NCBI GenBank assembly: GCA_012510295.1
Contig: JAAZID010000329.1
Span: 1 to 8,103, forward strand
Direction: 5' to 3'
DNA length: 8,103 bases
Source of the DNA: Methanomicrobiales archaeon
GTDB lineage: Archaea; Halobacteriota; Methanomicrobia; Methanomicrobiales; Methanoculleaceae
Of this stretch, positions 1 through 6,407 are shown piece after piece; the stretch's first letter is position 1, and each line of letters starts with the position of its first letter. Both the position numbers and the translations under genes were made by a program. The notes below the pieces were generated by a model. That model had not been told where the DNA came from. It searched no databases and saw only the letters and a program-made list of their open reading frames with translations.

Positions 1-296
1 CCGTTCGTCTCGATCTCGACCTGGTAGTCATGGACGGCAAACCTCTTGAGGAGCTCGAAAACTTCATCTGCCCAGAGGAGCGGTTCCCCGCCGGTGATGG
101 ATATATACTTCCCGTTCTGTAGCCAGACGTGGTCAAGGACCTCCGCAACGCTCATCTCCACCCCGCCCTCGTAAGCGTAGGAGGTGTCGCACCAGGCGCA
201 CCTGAGGTTGCAGCCTACAAGCCTGATGAAGGTGCAGGGCCGGCCCTGGTTCTTCCCCTCGCCCTGGAGGCTCCGGAACAGCTCACTGACGATCAT
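1..296 (-). CDS. queE: 7-carboxy-7-deazaguanine synthase QueE (radical SAM), 3' end beyond window
   Basis: QueE is a radical SAM enzyme that contracts 6-carboxy-tetrahydropterin to 7-carboxy-7-deazaguanine, the step before preQ0; in archaea preQ0 becomes archaeosine in tRNA. Ninety-eight codons are visible and the frame runs off the left edge. The 4Fe-4S motif CNLRCAWC has cysteines at residues 29, 33 and 36. It is preceded by the N-terminal LFRSLQGEG motif of this family, and the SAM-binding GGEP lies at 69-72. The partial protein ends in the EIETN motif at 94-98. The ATG at 294-296 is chosen because MIVSELFRSLQGEG begins exactly where QueE proteins normally start. It overlaps the end of queD by 14 nt, which suggests translational coupling. 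Seen: motifs and overlap. Known: the reaction. Missing: roughly the last half of the protein. Confidence 0.93.
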   Translation of the reverse strand, partial: MIVSELFRSLQGEGKNQGRPCTFIRLVGCNLRCAWCDTSYAYEGGVEMSVAEVLDHVWLQNGKYISITGGEPLLWADEVFELLKRFAVHDYQVEIETN

Positions 297-696
297 ACGT
301 GCGCTCTGCGTAGCAGGACGTCGATTCCCAGACCCGGATCTTTGCCACGCGCGCATCGAGTCCCTGCCGTTCCGCCTCGGCATCGATCATACCGGCGATC
401 AGCGCGGCGATGAGCTCGCTCGTCGGATCGCCGGGCGTGGTGACGACCGGGTGGAACGCCTCAATGCTCGCCACCATGGGGTCTTCTGCGTTGAGGATAA
501 CCTGGTGGTCGAACTGCCCGACGACCCCCTTTATGCAGTTGTAGTCGAGGACTATACCGGTGCGCTCATCAGTCGTCCCCTCGATCCAGACCTGCACCCG
601 CCATTGGTGACCATGCAGACGGAAGCACTTCCCCCGATAGTGGATCAGGCGATGGGTAGCCTCGAAAAAAACTTCCTTGTATATCCGGGTTCTCAT
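283..696 (-). CDS. queD: 6-carboxy-tetrahydropterin synthase QueD (PTPS family)
   Basis: QueD converts 7,8-dihydroneopterin triphosphate to 6-carboxy-5,6,7,8-tetrahydropterin, the substrate of QueE. The protein has 137 residues, within the family range. Zinc ligands are H15 (in EATHRL), H28 and H30 (HGH); the catalytic cysteine C24 has the expected CxxxHGH spacing. Later family motifs are present: FDHQVILN (the Asp/His part of the catalytic triad), DPTSE, and a C-terminal WEST with the conserved glutamate. The usual ETxxAG end is modified to ESTSCYAERTY, so the substrate pocket may differ slightly. The ATG at 694-696 has no Shine-Dalgarno sequence and lies about 30 nt from a strong TATA box, which fits leaderless translation. 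It is the first gene of a queD-queE unit. An archaeal pterin synthase with another role is possible, but the queE neighbour argues for QueD. Confidence 0.92.
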   Translation of the reverse strand: MRTRIYKEVFFEATHRLIHYRGKCFRLHGHQWRVQVWIEGTTDERTGIVLDYNCIKGVVGQFDHQVILNAEDPMVASIEAFHPVVTTPGDPTSELIAALIAGMIDAEAERQGLDARVAKIRVWESTSCYAERTYDRQ

Positions 697-716
697 CCAT
701 GAAGGTTGCCCGTCTG

Positions 717-732
717 GATATAATATTATATC
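717..732 (-). promoter_or_regulatory. TATA box for queD-queE, a 16-bp AT palindrome
   Basis: GATATAATATTATATC is a perfect palindrome in an otherwise GC-rich region. Its centre is about 30 bp upstream of the queD ATG, so an archaeal promoter here would start transcription at or next to the start codon. Because it is symmetrical it could also recruit TBP toward rpsL, but the rpsL side has better placed boxes of its own. Confidence 0.6.
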
Positions 733-783
733 ATCTCCCGATCAAGTACCTGGAGCGAAAGATCGGCGCGCAAGCGGGTTCCA

Positions 784-794
784 CAATATATAAA
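784..794 (+). promoter_or_regulatory. TATA box for the rpsL-rpsG-fusA cluster
   Basis: AATATATAAAT is a good archaeal TATA match on the strand leading to rpsL, predicting a start near 810-820 and a leader of about 50 nt. A second AT-rich box, TTTTATAG around 811-818, would give a start near 840. Between the boxes and the gene is a small hairpin (AGGAG at 825-829, CTCCT at 833-837) in the presumed leader. Which box is used cannot be decided from sequence. Confidence 0.5.
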
Positions 795-869
795 TCTGTA
801 ACGCGCGTTGTTTTATAGCACACCAGGAGTTGCTCCTATCTACAAATTCAATTGATACGAGGGTATTCG

Positions 870-1298
870 ATGGGAAATGGTAAATTTGCAGCCAGAAAAC
901 AGAAGCGCGATGCCAAGGCGCGCAGATGGCGAGACCCTGTCTACGCCAGGCGCCAGCTCGGGCTTGATGTAAAATCCGACCCCCTTGAGGGCGCGCCGCA
1001 GGCACGCGGGATCGTCCTTGAGAAGGTGGGTGTCGAAGCAAAACAGCCGAACTCCGCTATCCGAAAGTGCGTTCGGGTTCAGCTGATCAAGAACGGCCGC
1101 CAGGTGACCGCGTTCGCCGTGGGCGACGGTGCTATCAATTTCATCGATGAGCACGACGAGGTCGAGATCGAAGGGATCGGCGGCAGATTGGGCCGGTCTA
1201 TGGGTGATATTCCCGGTGTCCGGTTCGTCGTAACCAAGGTGAACAACGTCAGTCTCAACGAGATGGTCATCGGGCGCAAGGAGAAGCCGCGGAGGTGA
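870..1298 (+). CDS. rpsL: 30S ribosomal protein S12
   Basis: S12 is a small-subunit protein at the decoding centre. The product is 142 residues, the normal archaeal length, and very basic. The loop [13 protein letters not shown] (58-70) and the [12 protein letters not shown] segment (108-119) are the two conserved decoding-site loops of S12, and the protein ends in the basic tail RKEKPRR. The start at 870 is preferred over an in-frame TTG at 852 because [11 protein letters not shown] is the standard archaeal N terminus and GAGGGT lies just upstream as a Shine-Dalgarno sequence. It leads an S12-S7-EF-2 cluster. Its stop codon is embedded in the ribosome binding site of rpsG. Confidence 0.98.
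   Translation: MGNGKFAARKQKRDAKARRWRDPVYARRQLGLDVKSDPLEGAPQARGIVLEKVGVEAKQPNSAIRKCVRVQLIKNGRQVTAFAVGDGAINFIDEHDEVEIEGIGGRLGRSMGDIPGVRFVVTKVNNVSLNEMVIGRKEKPRR
1291..1298 (+). promoter_or_regulatory. Strong Shine-Dalgarno of rpsG containing the rpsL stop codon
   Basis: GGAGGTGA is an almost complete complement of the archaeal 16S rRNA 3' end. It ends 5 nt before the rpsG ATG at 1304, and its last three bases are the rpsL stop TGA. This decides 1304 over the GTG at 1295 and implies tight translational coupling. Confidence 0.85.
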
Positions 1299-1303
1299 AG
1301 AGA

Positions 1304-1912
1304 ATGACGGAAGTAGCAGAGGTAGCTGTAGAAGCAGAAGATGTCGGAACCCCGAAACTCCTCTTCAACCGCTGGGACATGAGCGAGGTGGAGATCAAGG
1401 ATCCAAGCCTCGTCCGATACGTGAACCTGCACGCGATGATCGTGCCGCATTCCTGCGGCAAACTCTCCGGTCAGCAGTTCAATAAGAGCAATATGCTGAT
1501 AGTCGAGCGCCTGATCAATAAGATGATGCAGACCGAGCAGAACACCGGTAAGAAGGAGCTTGCCATCCGCATCGTCAGGGATGCGTTTGAGATCGTCCAT
1601 AATAAGACCGGTAAGAACCCGGTCCAGGTGCTGGTGGATGCTATCGAGAACACCGGCCCCCGCGAGGAGACCGTCCGGCTGAAGTACGGTGGCATCAATG
1701 TCCCGAAGTCGGTCGATACCGCACCCCAGCGCCGTGTCGACGTCGCCCTGCGGTTCATCACCGACGGTGTCCTGCAGGCGAGTCACAAGAAGAAGAAGAG
1801 CGTGAGCGAGGCGCTCGCTGAAGAGCTGATCGCAGCCGCGAACGGCGATACCCGATCATACGCGATCTCAAAGAAGGAAGAGAGAGAGCGTATCGCAAAG
1901 GCTGCACGCTAA
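1304..1912 (+). CDS. rpsG: 30S ribosomal protein S7
   Basis: S7 nucleates assembly of the 30S head and lines the E-site. The product is 202 residues, typical for archaea, whose S7 is longer at the N terminus than the bacterial form. Here that extension is acidic and poorly conserved (about residues 1-20). The RNA-binding core includes [20 protein letters not shown] (56-75) and the conserved [18 protein letters not shown] region (105-122). The protein ends in the archaeal [18 protein letters not shown] tail. The start is fixed by the Shine-Dalgarno sequence 5 nt upstream. It sits 5 nt after rpsL and 26 nt before fusA. Confidence 0.98.
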   Translation: MTEVAEVAVEAEDVGTPKLLFNRWDMSEVEIKDPSLVRYVNLHAMIVPHSCGKLSGQQFNKSNMLIVERLINKMMQTEQNTGKKELAIRIVRDAFEIVHNKTGKNPVQVLVDAIENTGPREETVRLKYGGINVPKSVDTAPQRRVDVALRFITDGVLQASHKKKKSVSEALAEELIAAANGDTRSYAISKKEERERIAKAAR

Positions 1913-1913
1913 A

Positions 1914-1930
1914 TATCCCCTTATTTTTTT
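1914..1930 (+). other. Oligo-T stretch between rpsG and fusA
   Basis: The 26-nt spacer holds TATCCCCTTATTTTTTT, with seven consecutive T at 1924-1930, followed at once by GGTG, the probable Shine-Dalgarno sequence of fusA. Oligo-T alone can terminate archaeal RNA polymerase, so this may be a partial terminator or a transcript end inside the operon. No stem-loop precedes it. The functional reading is inference. Confidence 0.35.
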
Positions 1931-1938
1931 GGTGTTCC

Positions 1939-4131
1939 ATGACAAGACGAAAGAAGATGGTAGAGCGGGTGACAAACCTGATGGATAAGCCGGATCATAT
2001 CCGCAACATCGGTATCGTCGCCCACATCGATCACGGAAAGACAACCCTTTCAGATAACCTGCTCGCAGGGGCAGGTATGATCAGCGAGGAGCTCGCCGGC
2101 AAGCAGCTCTTCATGGACTCGGATGAAGAAGAGCAGGCGCGAGGCATCACTATCGATGCGAGTAACGTCTCCATGGTCCACGAGTACGACAATGGGGAGT
2201 ACCTGATCAACATGATCGACACCCCCGGCCACGTGGACTTCGGCGGTGACGTGACCCGCGCCATGCGTGCGGTCGACGGCGCTGTCGTCGTGGTGGATGC
2301 GGTCGAGGGGACGATGCCCCAGACAGAGACAGTGCTCCGCCAGGCGCTCAAGGAGGGTGTCCGCCCGGTCCTCTTCATCAACAAGGTGGACCGCCTGGTC
2401 AACGAGCTGAAGGTGGATGAGCAGGAGATGCAGATCCGCCTTGCCCGTGTGATCGATAAGGTCAACAAGCTGATCAAGGGCATGAACGAGAAGATGTATA
2501 ACGAGGGCTGGAAACTGGATGCTGCGAAGGGCACCGTCGCCTTCGGCTCCGCACTCTACAACTGGGCGGTCTCCGTCCCGTACATGCAGAAGAGCGGGGT
2601 CTCGTTCAAGGACATATACGAGAAGTGCAACACCGGGGACATGAAGTGGCTCGCAAAGAACAGCCCCCTGCATGCTGTCCTCCTCGATATGGTGGTCAAG
2701 CACCTGCCCGACCCCGTCGAGGCCCAGAAACGGCGTGTCGGGATCATCTGGCATGGCGATAACGAGGCGACCGAGGGCAAGGCCATGCTCACCTGCGATC
2801 CGAACGGTCCCGTCTGCATGATGGTCACCGATATATCGTTTGACCCCCACGCAGGCGAGGTCGCCACCGGGCGGGTCTTCTCAGGGACGCTCCGCCGGGG
2901 CACCGAGTGCTACATCATGGGTGCGGCAAAGCGCACAAACCGCCTCGCACAGGTCGGCATCTTCATGGGCGCTGAGCGGATCGAGGTGGACAGCCTGGCC
3001 GCCGGCAACATCGCCGCCGTCACAGGCTTAAAGGACGCCATCGTCGGTTCGACCGTCTCGACACTCCAGAACATGACGCCCTTCGAGTCGTTGAAGCACT
3101 ACTCCGAACCGGTCATGACCGTCGCCGTCGAGGCGAAGAGCATGAAGGATCTCCCGAAGCTCGTCGAGGTTCTCCGCCAGGTCGCAAAGGAGGATCCGAC
3201 CGTCCAGGTCTCGATCAACGAGGAGACCGGCGAGCACCTGATCAGCGGTATGGGTGAGCTCCACCTTGAGATCATCACGGGCCGTATCAGGCGCGACAAG
3301 GGTGTCGAGATCATCACCTCCCCGCCGATCGTCGTCTACCGTGAGACAGTCACGGGCACGGCCGGTCCGGTCGAGGGGAAATCCCCGAACCGTCACAACC
3401 GGTTCTATATCGAGCTTGAGCCTATGGATCCGGCGATCGTGAAGCTGATCCAGGAAGGCGAGGTCTCGATGACCCAGCAGGCGCTTGAGCGGCGTGATAC
3501 CCTCATCGAGGCGGGTATGGATAAAGATGAGGCCCGGAACGTCAGGGCGATCGAGGGGACGAACATGTTCCTCGATATGACAAAGGGTATCCAGTACCTC
3601 AACGAGACGATGGAACTGGTTCTCGACGGATGGCGCGAGGCACTGCGCGGGGGGCCGCTCGCCGATGAACTGGTCCAGAACCTCAAGGTGCGGCTCGTGG
3701 ATGTGAAGCTCCACGAGGATGCTATCCACCGTGGTCCTGCCCAGGTCATCCCGGCGGTCAGGAGCGCCATCAAGGGCGGTATCCTGATGGCCGGCGATTC
3801 GCTCCTTGAACCCATCCAGAAGATCCAGATCACGGTCCCGAGCGACCAGATGGGGGCAGCGACGTCACAGATCCAGGGCCGGCGCGGCCAGGTCTTTGAT
3901 ATGCTGAGCGAGGGCGACACGATGACGATCGTCGGCAGGGCGCCGGTCGCCGAACTCTTCGGGTTCGCGGGCGACGTCCGGTCGGCTACCGAGGGTCGTG
4001 CGATGTGGAGCACCGAGTTCGCCGGGTTCGAGCTGGTCCCCTCAGGTATCGTGGGCGATGTCGTCAGGGAGATCCGCAAGCGCAAGGGCCTGAAGGAACA
4101 GCTCCCGCGACCGGACGACTACCTGGCGTAA
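1939..4131 (+). CDS. fusA: Translation elongation factor 2 (EF-2)
   Basis: EF-2 is the ribosomal translocase GTPase. The full 730-residue protein is present, the usual archaeal length. GTPase motifs: P-loop AHIDHGKT at 28-35, switch I RGITI at 68-72, DTPGH at 94-98 and NKVD at 148-151. Domain II follows with [14 protein letters not shown]. The C-terminal domain IV carries DAIHRGPAQ, whose His597 is the residue converted to diphthamide in archaea and eukaryotes. Domain V carries the conserved RRGQVFDM segment. The ATG at 1939 is preceded by GGTG at 1931-1934. A second in-frame ATG at 1957 would also give an intact G domain, but [11 protein letters not shown] matches the start I recall for relatives. 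It is the last gene of the translation cluster and is followed directly by an oligo-T terminator. Confidence 0.98.
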   Translation: MTRRKKMVERVTNLMDKPDHIRNIGIVAHIDHGKTTLSDNLLAGAGMISEELAGKQLFMDSDEEEQARGITIDASNVSMVHEYDNGEYLINMIDTPGHVDFGGDVTRAMRAVDGAVVVVDAVEGTMPQTETVLRQALKEGVRPVLFINKVDRLVNELKVDEQEMQIRLARVIDKVNKLIKGMNEKMYNEGWKLDAAKGTVAFGSALYNWAVSVPYMQKSGVSFKDIYEKCNTGDMKWLAKNSPLHAVLLDMVVKHLPDPVEAQKRRVGIIWHGDNEATEGKAMLTCDPNGPVCMMVTDISFDPHAGEVATGRVFSGTLRRGTECYIMGAAKRTNRLAQVGIFMGAERIEVDSLAAGNIAAVTGLKDAIVGSTVSTLQNMTPFESLKHYSEPVMTVAVEAKSMKDLPKLVEVLRQVAKEDPTVQVSINEETGEHLISGMGELHLEIITGRIRRDKGVEIITSPPIVVYRETVTGTAGPVEGKSPNRHNRFYIELEPMDPAIVKLIQEGEVSMTQQALERRDTLIEAGMDKDEARNVRAIEGTNMFLDMTKGIQYLNETMELVLDGWREALRGGPLADELVQNLKVRLVDVKLHEDAIHRGPAQVIPAVRSAIKGGILMAGDSLLEPIQKIQITVPSDQMGAATSQIQGRRGQVFDMLSEGDTMTIVGRAPVAELFGFAGDVRSATEGRAMWSTEFAGFELVPSGIVGDVVREIRKRKGLKEQLPRPDDYLA

Positions 4132-4150
4132 TTTCAGAGCGAATACCCTC

Positions 4151-4163
4151 AATTTTTCTTTTT
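4151..4163 (+). terminator. Oligo-T terminator after EF-2
   Basis: AATTTTTCTTTTT starts about 20 nt after the EF-2 stop codon. Two runs of five T split by one C are typical of archaeal factor-independent termination. There is no strong hairpin, which archaea do not need. Confidence 0.65.
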
Positions 4164-4281
4164 CCCCGTACGATCGGATGGGCTTTCCGGGCACGTGTCG
4201 CGGAGTGCTGGCTGGTCCAGGGTTTGATCCATTCCGCGTTCTGTCATGCAGCGGGGTTCCCAGGGATAGATGCGTCGCGAA

Positions 4282-4315
4282 CAAAAGAGAGAGGGGATCC
4301 ACCAAACCCCTGCTC
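4282..4315 (-). terminator. Hairpin plus T-rich terminator behind the orphan sorting-signal ORF
   Basis: On the minus strand GAGCAGGGG pairs with CCCCTCTC across a 10-nt loop (arms 4307-4315 and 4289-4296, with one bulged C), and CTTTTG follows. It lies just after the stop codon at 4318, as expected for the end of a minus-strand transcript. Confidence 0.4.
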
Positions 4316-4317
4316 GG

Positions 4318-4545
4318 TTACCGCTTTCTCATCACTATGAGCGCTCCGGATATACCGATCGCTGCGAGCGCAATCAACCCGGGGAGGGGAATCTGCGTCC
4401 CTGTCGGGGGTACCTCTGTTGCAACACCCGGTGTCATGGCCTCCGTGGGGATCTCTGTCATGGTCTCGACCGGCGATGGCGTGACTGCCGGGGCGGGAGC
4501 GAATATGACTATGTGATCCAGGAGACCATCTTTCTCGCTATGCAC
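4318..4545 (-). pseudogene. Orphan C-terminal fragment: Thr/Pro linker, transmembrane helix, RKR tail (archaeosortase-type signal)
   Basis: A 75-codon ORF opens with GTG and reads through a Pro/Thr/Ala/Val-rich stretch (PAPAVTPSPVETMTEIPTEA and on, about residues 17-46). It then has PTGTQIPLPG, one hydrophobic helix LIALAAIGISGALIVM (about 57-72) and a terminal RKR. A low-complexity stalk, short motif, membrane helix and basic cluster is the layout of archaeosortase-processed surface proteins. There is no signal peptide and no globular domain. The frame is closed upstream by TAG at 4558-4560, and I found no good Shine-Dalgarno or TATA ahead of it. I therefore read it as the surviving 3' end of a surface protein gene that lost its 5' part. 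Alternative: a genuine small tail-anchored protein. Assignment to a particular CTERM subclass is not possible by eye. Confidence 0.45.
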
Positions 4546-4807
4546 GGGACGTGCCTGCTACAGGCATTCCACCCGGGATCCGATCGCTGATCCGGCGCCC
4601 GGACGTTTACCGGTCAGAACCCGACCTCCTGATGGAGGGGTGCCACCTGGCCGGATCGAGGGATTTACCGGGCATGCGAACCCGGGCCGCCGGCATCTTG
4701 TGGGAACGGATGCCAGGGAGTTTACGGAGCCTCGTCCGGCAGGGCATGCGCACCGCCGAGGTTTCAGGGAGGGGAGAACAGGGGAAGAAAGGAGGGGCGG
4801 TGCCCGG
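4546..4807. other. Gene-poor stretch with degenerate 57-58 bp periodicity
   Basis: No convincing gene lies between the orphan fragment and the BLES03-like gene; the frames that stay open are Arg/Pro-rich and look random. TTTACCGG occurs at 4606-4613 and 4664-4671 and TTTACGG at 4721-4727, spaced 58 and 57 bp. Partly shared neighbours (GAACCC shortly after the first two, GGCATGCG at 4671-4678 and 4742-4749) hint at worn tandem repeats. A purine-rich tract at 4768-4800, pyrimidine-rich on the minus strand, follows the stop of the minus-strand gene and may act in its termination. Confidence 0.25.
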
Positions 4808-5458
4808 TCAGGCGCTATAGTAGGTGACCTTCTTCCCCTCTTCGCTGTATTCGCCCCGGTAGGTCTCGATGTTTCGCTTGTATCCGAGTCGGTCCACAAA
4901 GCCGATGTCACGGAGCCGTTTGCGAACGCGCATCACGTCAGTCTCGTCCGCCCAGTCCCGGGTGTAGATGTAGATGACCGCACGTTCGTCACGGGAGTCG
5001 GGGTTTGGCTTTGCGGTGCTGACTTTTGCTGATATACCGAGCAGTCCGCGCGCTGTCTCATCCCGGACCTTCCTCCACGCCTCATCCGCCCCATCGGGGG
5101 GGACAAAGATGAGCCATTTTCCTACCTGCTCGTCGTCAAGACCCCATGAGGCCGGTCCGGGCGCATCCTGGGTGATCCAGTACATCCGGGTTGTCTTTGA
5201 AGGGAGGATTCCCTCGCCCTCCAGGATCCCTGCATAGATTGTGTCGATCCCTCCGGGCCGCAGGAGAAGCGCTGCGGCGAGCGGTGGGTAATCCTCCTGG
5301 AAATGCTCAAAGATCTCACAGAGATCTGCTTTGAAATCGGTTCCCTGTTCAACACGTTCAAAGAGATGAGGGCCATGGGCACGAAGTTCGCGGTTGAGGA
5401 AGACGAGAAAGATCCCGTACGCGACCTCGGCAAGGGACTCTGGATCGATCTCTTCCAT
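4808..5458 (-). CDS. BLES03/DUF1917-family protein (putative phosphothreonine-lyase-like domain)
   Basis: This 216-residue soluble protein has no signal peptide or membrane segment. Its C-terminal two thirds resembles the BLES03 (DUF1917) family, a fold related to the OspF-type phosphothreonine lyases; its role in archaea is not established. Recognisable segments are VGKWLIFV (112-119), AWRKVRDETARGLLGISAKVS (127-147), VIYIYTRDWADETDVMRVRK (161-180) and YKRNIETYRGEY (193-204). The N-terminal 80 residues are acidic and look like an added helical domain. I could not assign lyase catalytic residues with confidence, so enzymatic activity is unproven. The ATG at 5456-5458 is chosen because the open frame upstream overlaps thi4 and is low in quality; only AGGT immediately before it resembles a ribosome site. 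It lies 43 bp downstream of thi4 on the same strand, so co-transcription is plausible, although an AT-rich box in the gap could drive it alone. Confidence 0.75.
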   Translation of the reverse strand: MEEIDPESLAEVAYGIFLVFLNRELRAHGPHLFERVEQGTDFKADLCEIFEHFQEDYPPLAAALLLRPGGIDTIYAGILEGEGILPSKTTRMYWITQDAPGPASWGLDDEQVGKWLIFVPPDGADEAWRKVRDETARGLLGISAKVSTAKPNPDSRDERAVIYIYTRDWADETDVMRVRKRLRDIGFVDRLGYKRNIETYRGEYSEEGKKVTYYSA

Positions 5459-5483
5459 ACCTATTGATAGCTGCGAGAGCAGT

Positions 5484-5505
5484 AAAAAAGGATTTGATAT
5501 ATTAT
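5484..5505 (-). promoter_or_regulatory. AT-rich TATA-like box and oligo-T between thi4 and the BLES03 gene
   Basis: Reading along the minus strand, TAATATATC (5504-5496) begins inside the thi4 stop codon and is followed by CCTTTTTTAC with six T (5489-5484). The first part is a fair TATA box for a start near 5473, leaving a leader of about 15 nt before the BLES03-like ATG. The T-run could end thi4 transcripts. Both roles are inferred. Confidence 0.4.
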
Positions 5506-6266
5506 CGGCCCAGCTTCCCGGCGACCAGGTCCGCAGCGCGCTCCCCGGAGAGGAGCATCCCGCCAAAAATTGGCCCCATACGGCACTCCCCGGCGACGGC
5601 GTTTGCCGCCATACCGGTGACGAAGAGGCCCGGGAAGACCTCCCGTGTGTGGTCGCGGATCTGAGACTCCGCACGCTCGGCCCACATGAAGCCTTCGCCC
5701 TTCACGTGGAGGTCCCCACCTTTCCGCTCGACCATCCGGGCGATGGCAGCGTCGTGGCCGGTCGCATCGATGGTGCAGGTGCAGGCCACGGTGAGGGGAT
5801 CGACGTGCAGTCCGGCCATATCGACCGGCGACCAGTTGATGACGAGGCCTCCGAGTCTGCCATCACCGCGGATCATGACGTCCTCGACAGCGATGAGGTT
5901 GAAGAACTCGACGCCGGCATTGCAGGCGGCCGCGGTGAGCTTTGAGACGGCTTCAACAGATTTTGCGACGTAGTAGCCGGGTTCAAACTCCCGGGATGTG
6001 ACACCGAACTGATCCAGGATCCGCCGTGCCTCGTCCTGGACGACGATCCGGGGAAACATCATGCCGCCGCCCCACATACCGCCGCCGATGCTGAGTTTCT
6101 TCTCGATGAGTGCGCATTTGACGCCTCTCTCAGCGAGGAGCGCGGCGCAGACAAGTCCGGAGGGGCCGCCACCGACAACGGCAGCATCCATCTCGAGGTA
6201 ATCGATGAGCGTCCGGTGCTGCTCCTCGAGAATGGCCCTGCTGATGGTCACTTCGTTGAGTGTCAT
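5502..6266 (-). CDS. thi4: Thiamine thiazole synthase (archaeal Thi4, sulfide-dependent type)
   Basis: Thi4 builds the adenylated thiazole precursor of thiamin from NAD and glycine. The product is 254 residues, close to archaeal homologues. The dinucleotide-binding motif VVGGGPSGL (30-38) follows a short N-terminal helix; IEKKLSIGGGMWGGGMMFP (54-72) and DATGHDA (167-173) follow. The C-terminal signature ANAVAGECRMGPIFGGMLLSG (221-241) is intact. At the site where yeast Thi4 has the suicidal cysteine, this protein has LHVDP with His154. This is the residue seen in methanogen enzymes that take sulfur from free sulfide and turn over repeatedly, which suits an anaerobe. The ATG at 6264-6266 is preferred because MTLNEVTISRAI matches the family N terminus. 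No clear Shine-Dalgarno is present, and CTTATGTG about 30 bp upstream could be the TATA of a leaderless transcript. Divergent from htpX; upstream of the BLES03-like gene. Confidence 0.95.
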   Translation of the reverse strand: MTLNEVTISRAILEEQHRTLIDYLEMDAAVVGGGPSGLVCAALLAERGVKCALIEKKLSIGGGMWGGGMMFPRIVVQDEARRILDQFGVTSREFEPGYYVAKSVEAVSKLTAAACNAGVEFFNLIAVEDVMIRGDGRLGGLVINWSPVDMAGLHVDPLTVACTCTIDATGHDAAIARMVERKGGDLHVKGEGFMWAERAESQIRDHTREVFPGLFVTGMAANAVAGECRMGPIFGGMLLSGERAADLVAGKLGR

Positions 6267-6319
6267 GTGATCTATAATTATTTCGTCCCGGTCACATAAG
6301 GACACTCCCCGGGGGTGCG

Positions 6320-6350
6320 GGATACCCGGGAGTCGGGTTCCGGGGTATCC
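6320..6350. repeat. Inverted repeat in the thi4-htpX intergenic region (possible operator)
   Basis: GGATACCC (6320-6327) and GGGTATCC (6343-6350) are exact 8-bp inverted copies separated by 15 bp, so centres are 23 bp apart, roughly two helical turns. It lies 54 bp from the thi4 start and 58 bp from the htpX start. A dimeric regulator site is possible; the GC-rich context could also produce such a repeat by chance. Confidence 0.35.
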
Positions 6351-6367
6351 ACACGGGGAAACGACGA

Positions 6368-6380
6368 CATATGTATTAAG
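6368..6380 (+). promoter_or_regulatory. Probable TATA region for htpX
   Basis: CATATGTATTAAG is the most AT-rich element upstream of htpX. Its centre is about 34 bp before the ATG at 6408, predicting a start at about 6400 and a very short leader. No Shine-Dalgarno sequence precedes the ATG, which agrees with leaderless or near-leaderless translation. Confidence 0.4.
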
Positions 6381-6407
6381 GGGGATCCGCGCCAATACAA
6401 TTCTATC

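Noticed and set aside
1079..1786. A 235-codon open frame antisense to rpsL and rpsG
   Set aside because: It spans two certain ribosomal protein genes on the other strand and has no domain of its own.
2050..2850. Long open frames antisense to EF-2 (also at 3028-3729 and 3405-4085)
   Set aside because: They mirror the codon structure of EF-2, have no family motifs, and arise from GC-rich coding sequence.
4546..4807. A CRISPR array
   Set aside because: The 57-58 bp periodicity involves only a 7-8 bp core and very imperfect flanks; there are no conserved 24-37 bp repeats.
4558..4911. A 117-codon minus-strand ORF overlapping the end of the BLES03-like gene
   Set aside because: It is Arg/Pro/Ser-rich with no recognisable motif, overlaps a much better gene in another frame, and is typical of stop-poor frames in GC-rich DNA.
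6267..6407. A TPP riboswitch ahead of thi4
   Set aside because: The upstream region lacks the conserved CTGAGA and other thi-box elements; the only CTGAGA seen nearby is inside the thi4 coding region on the other strand.
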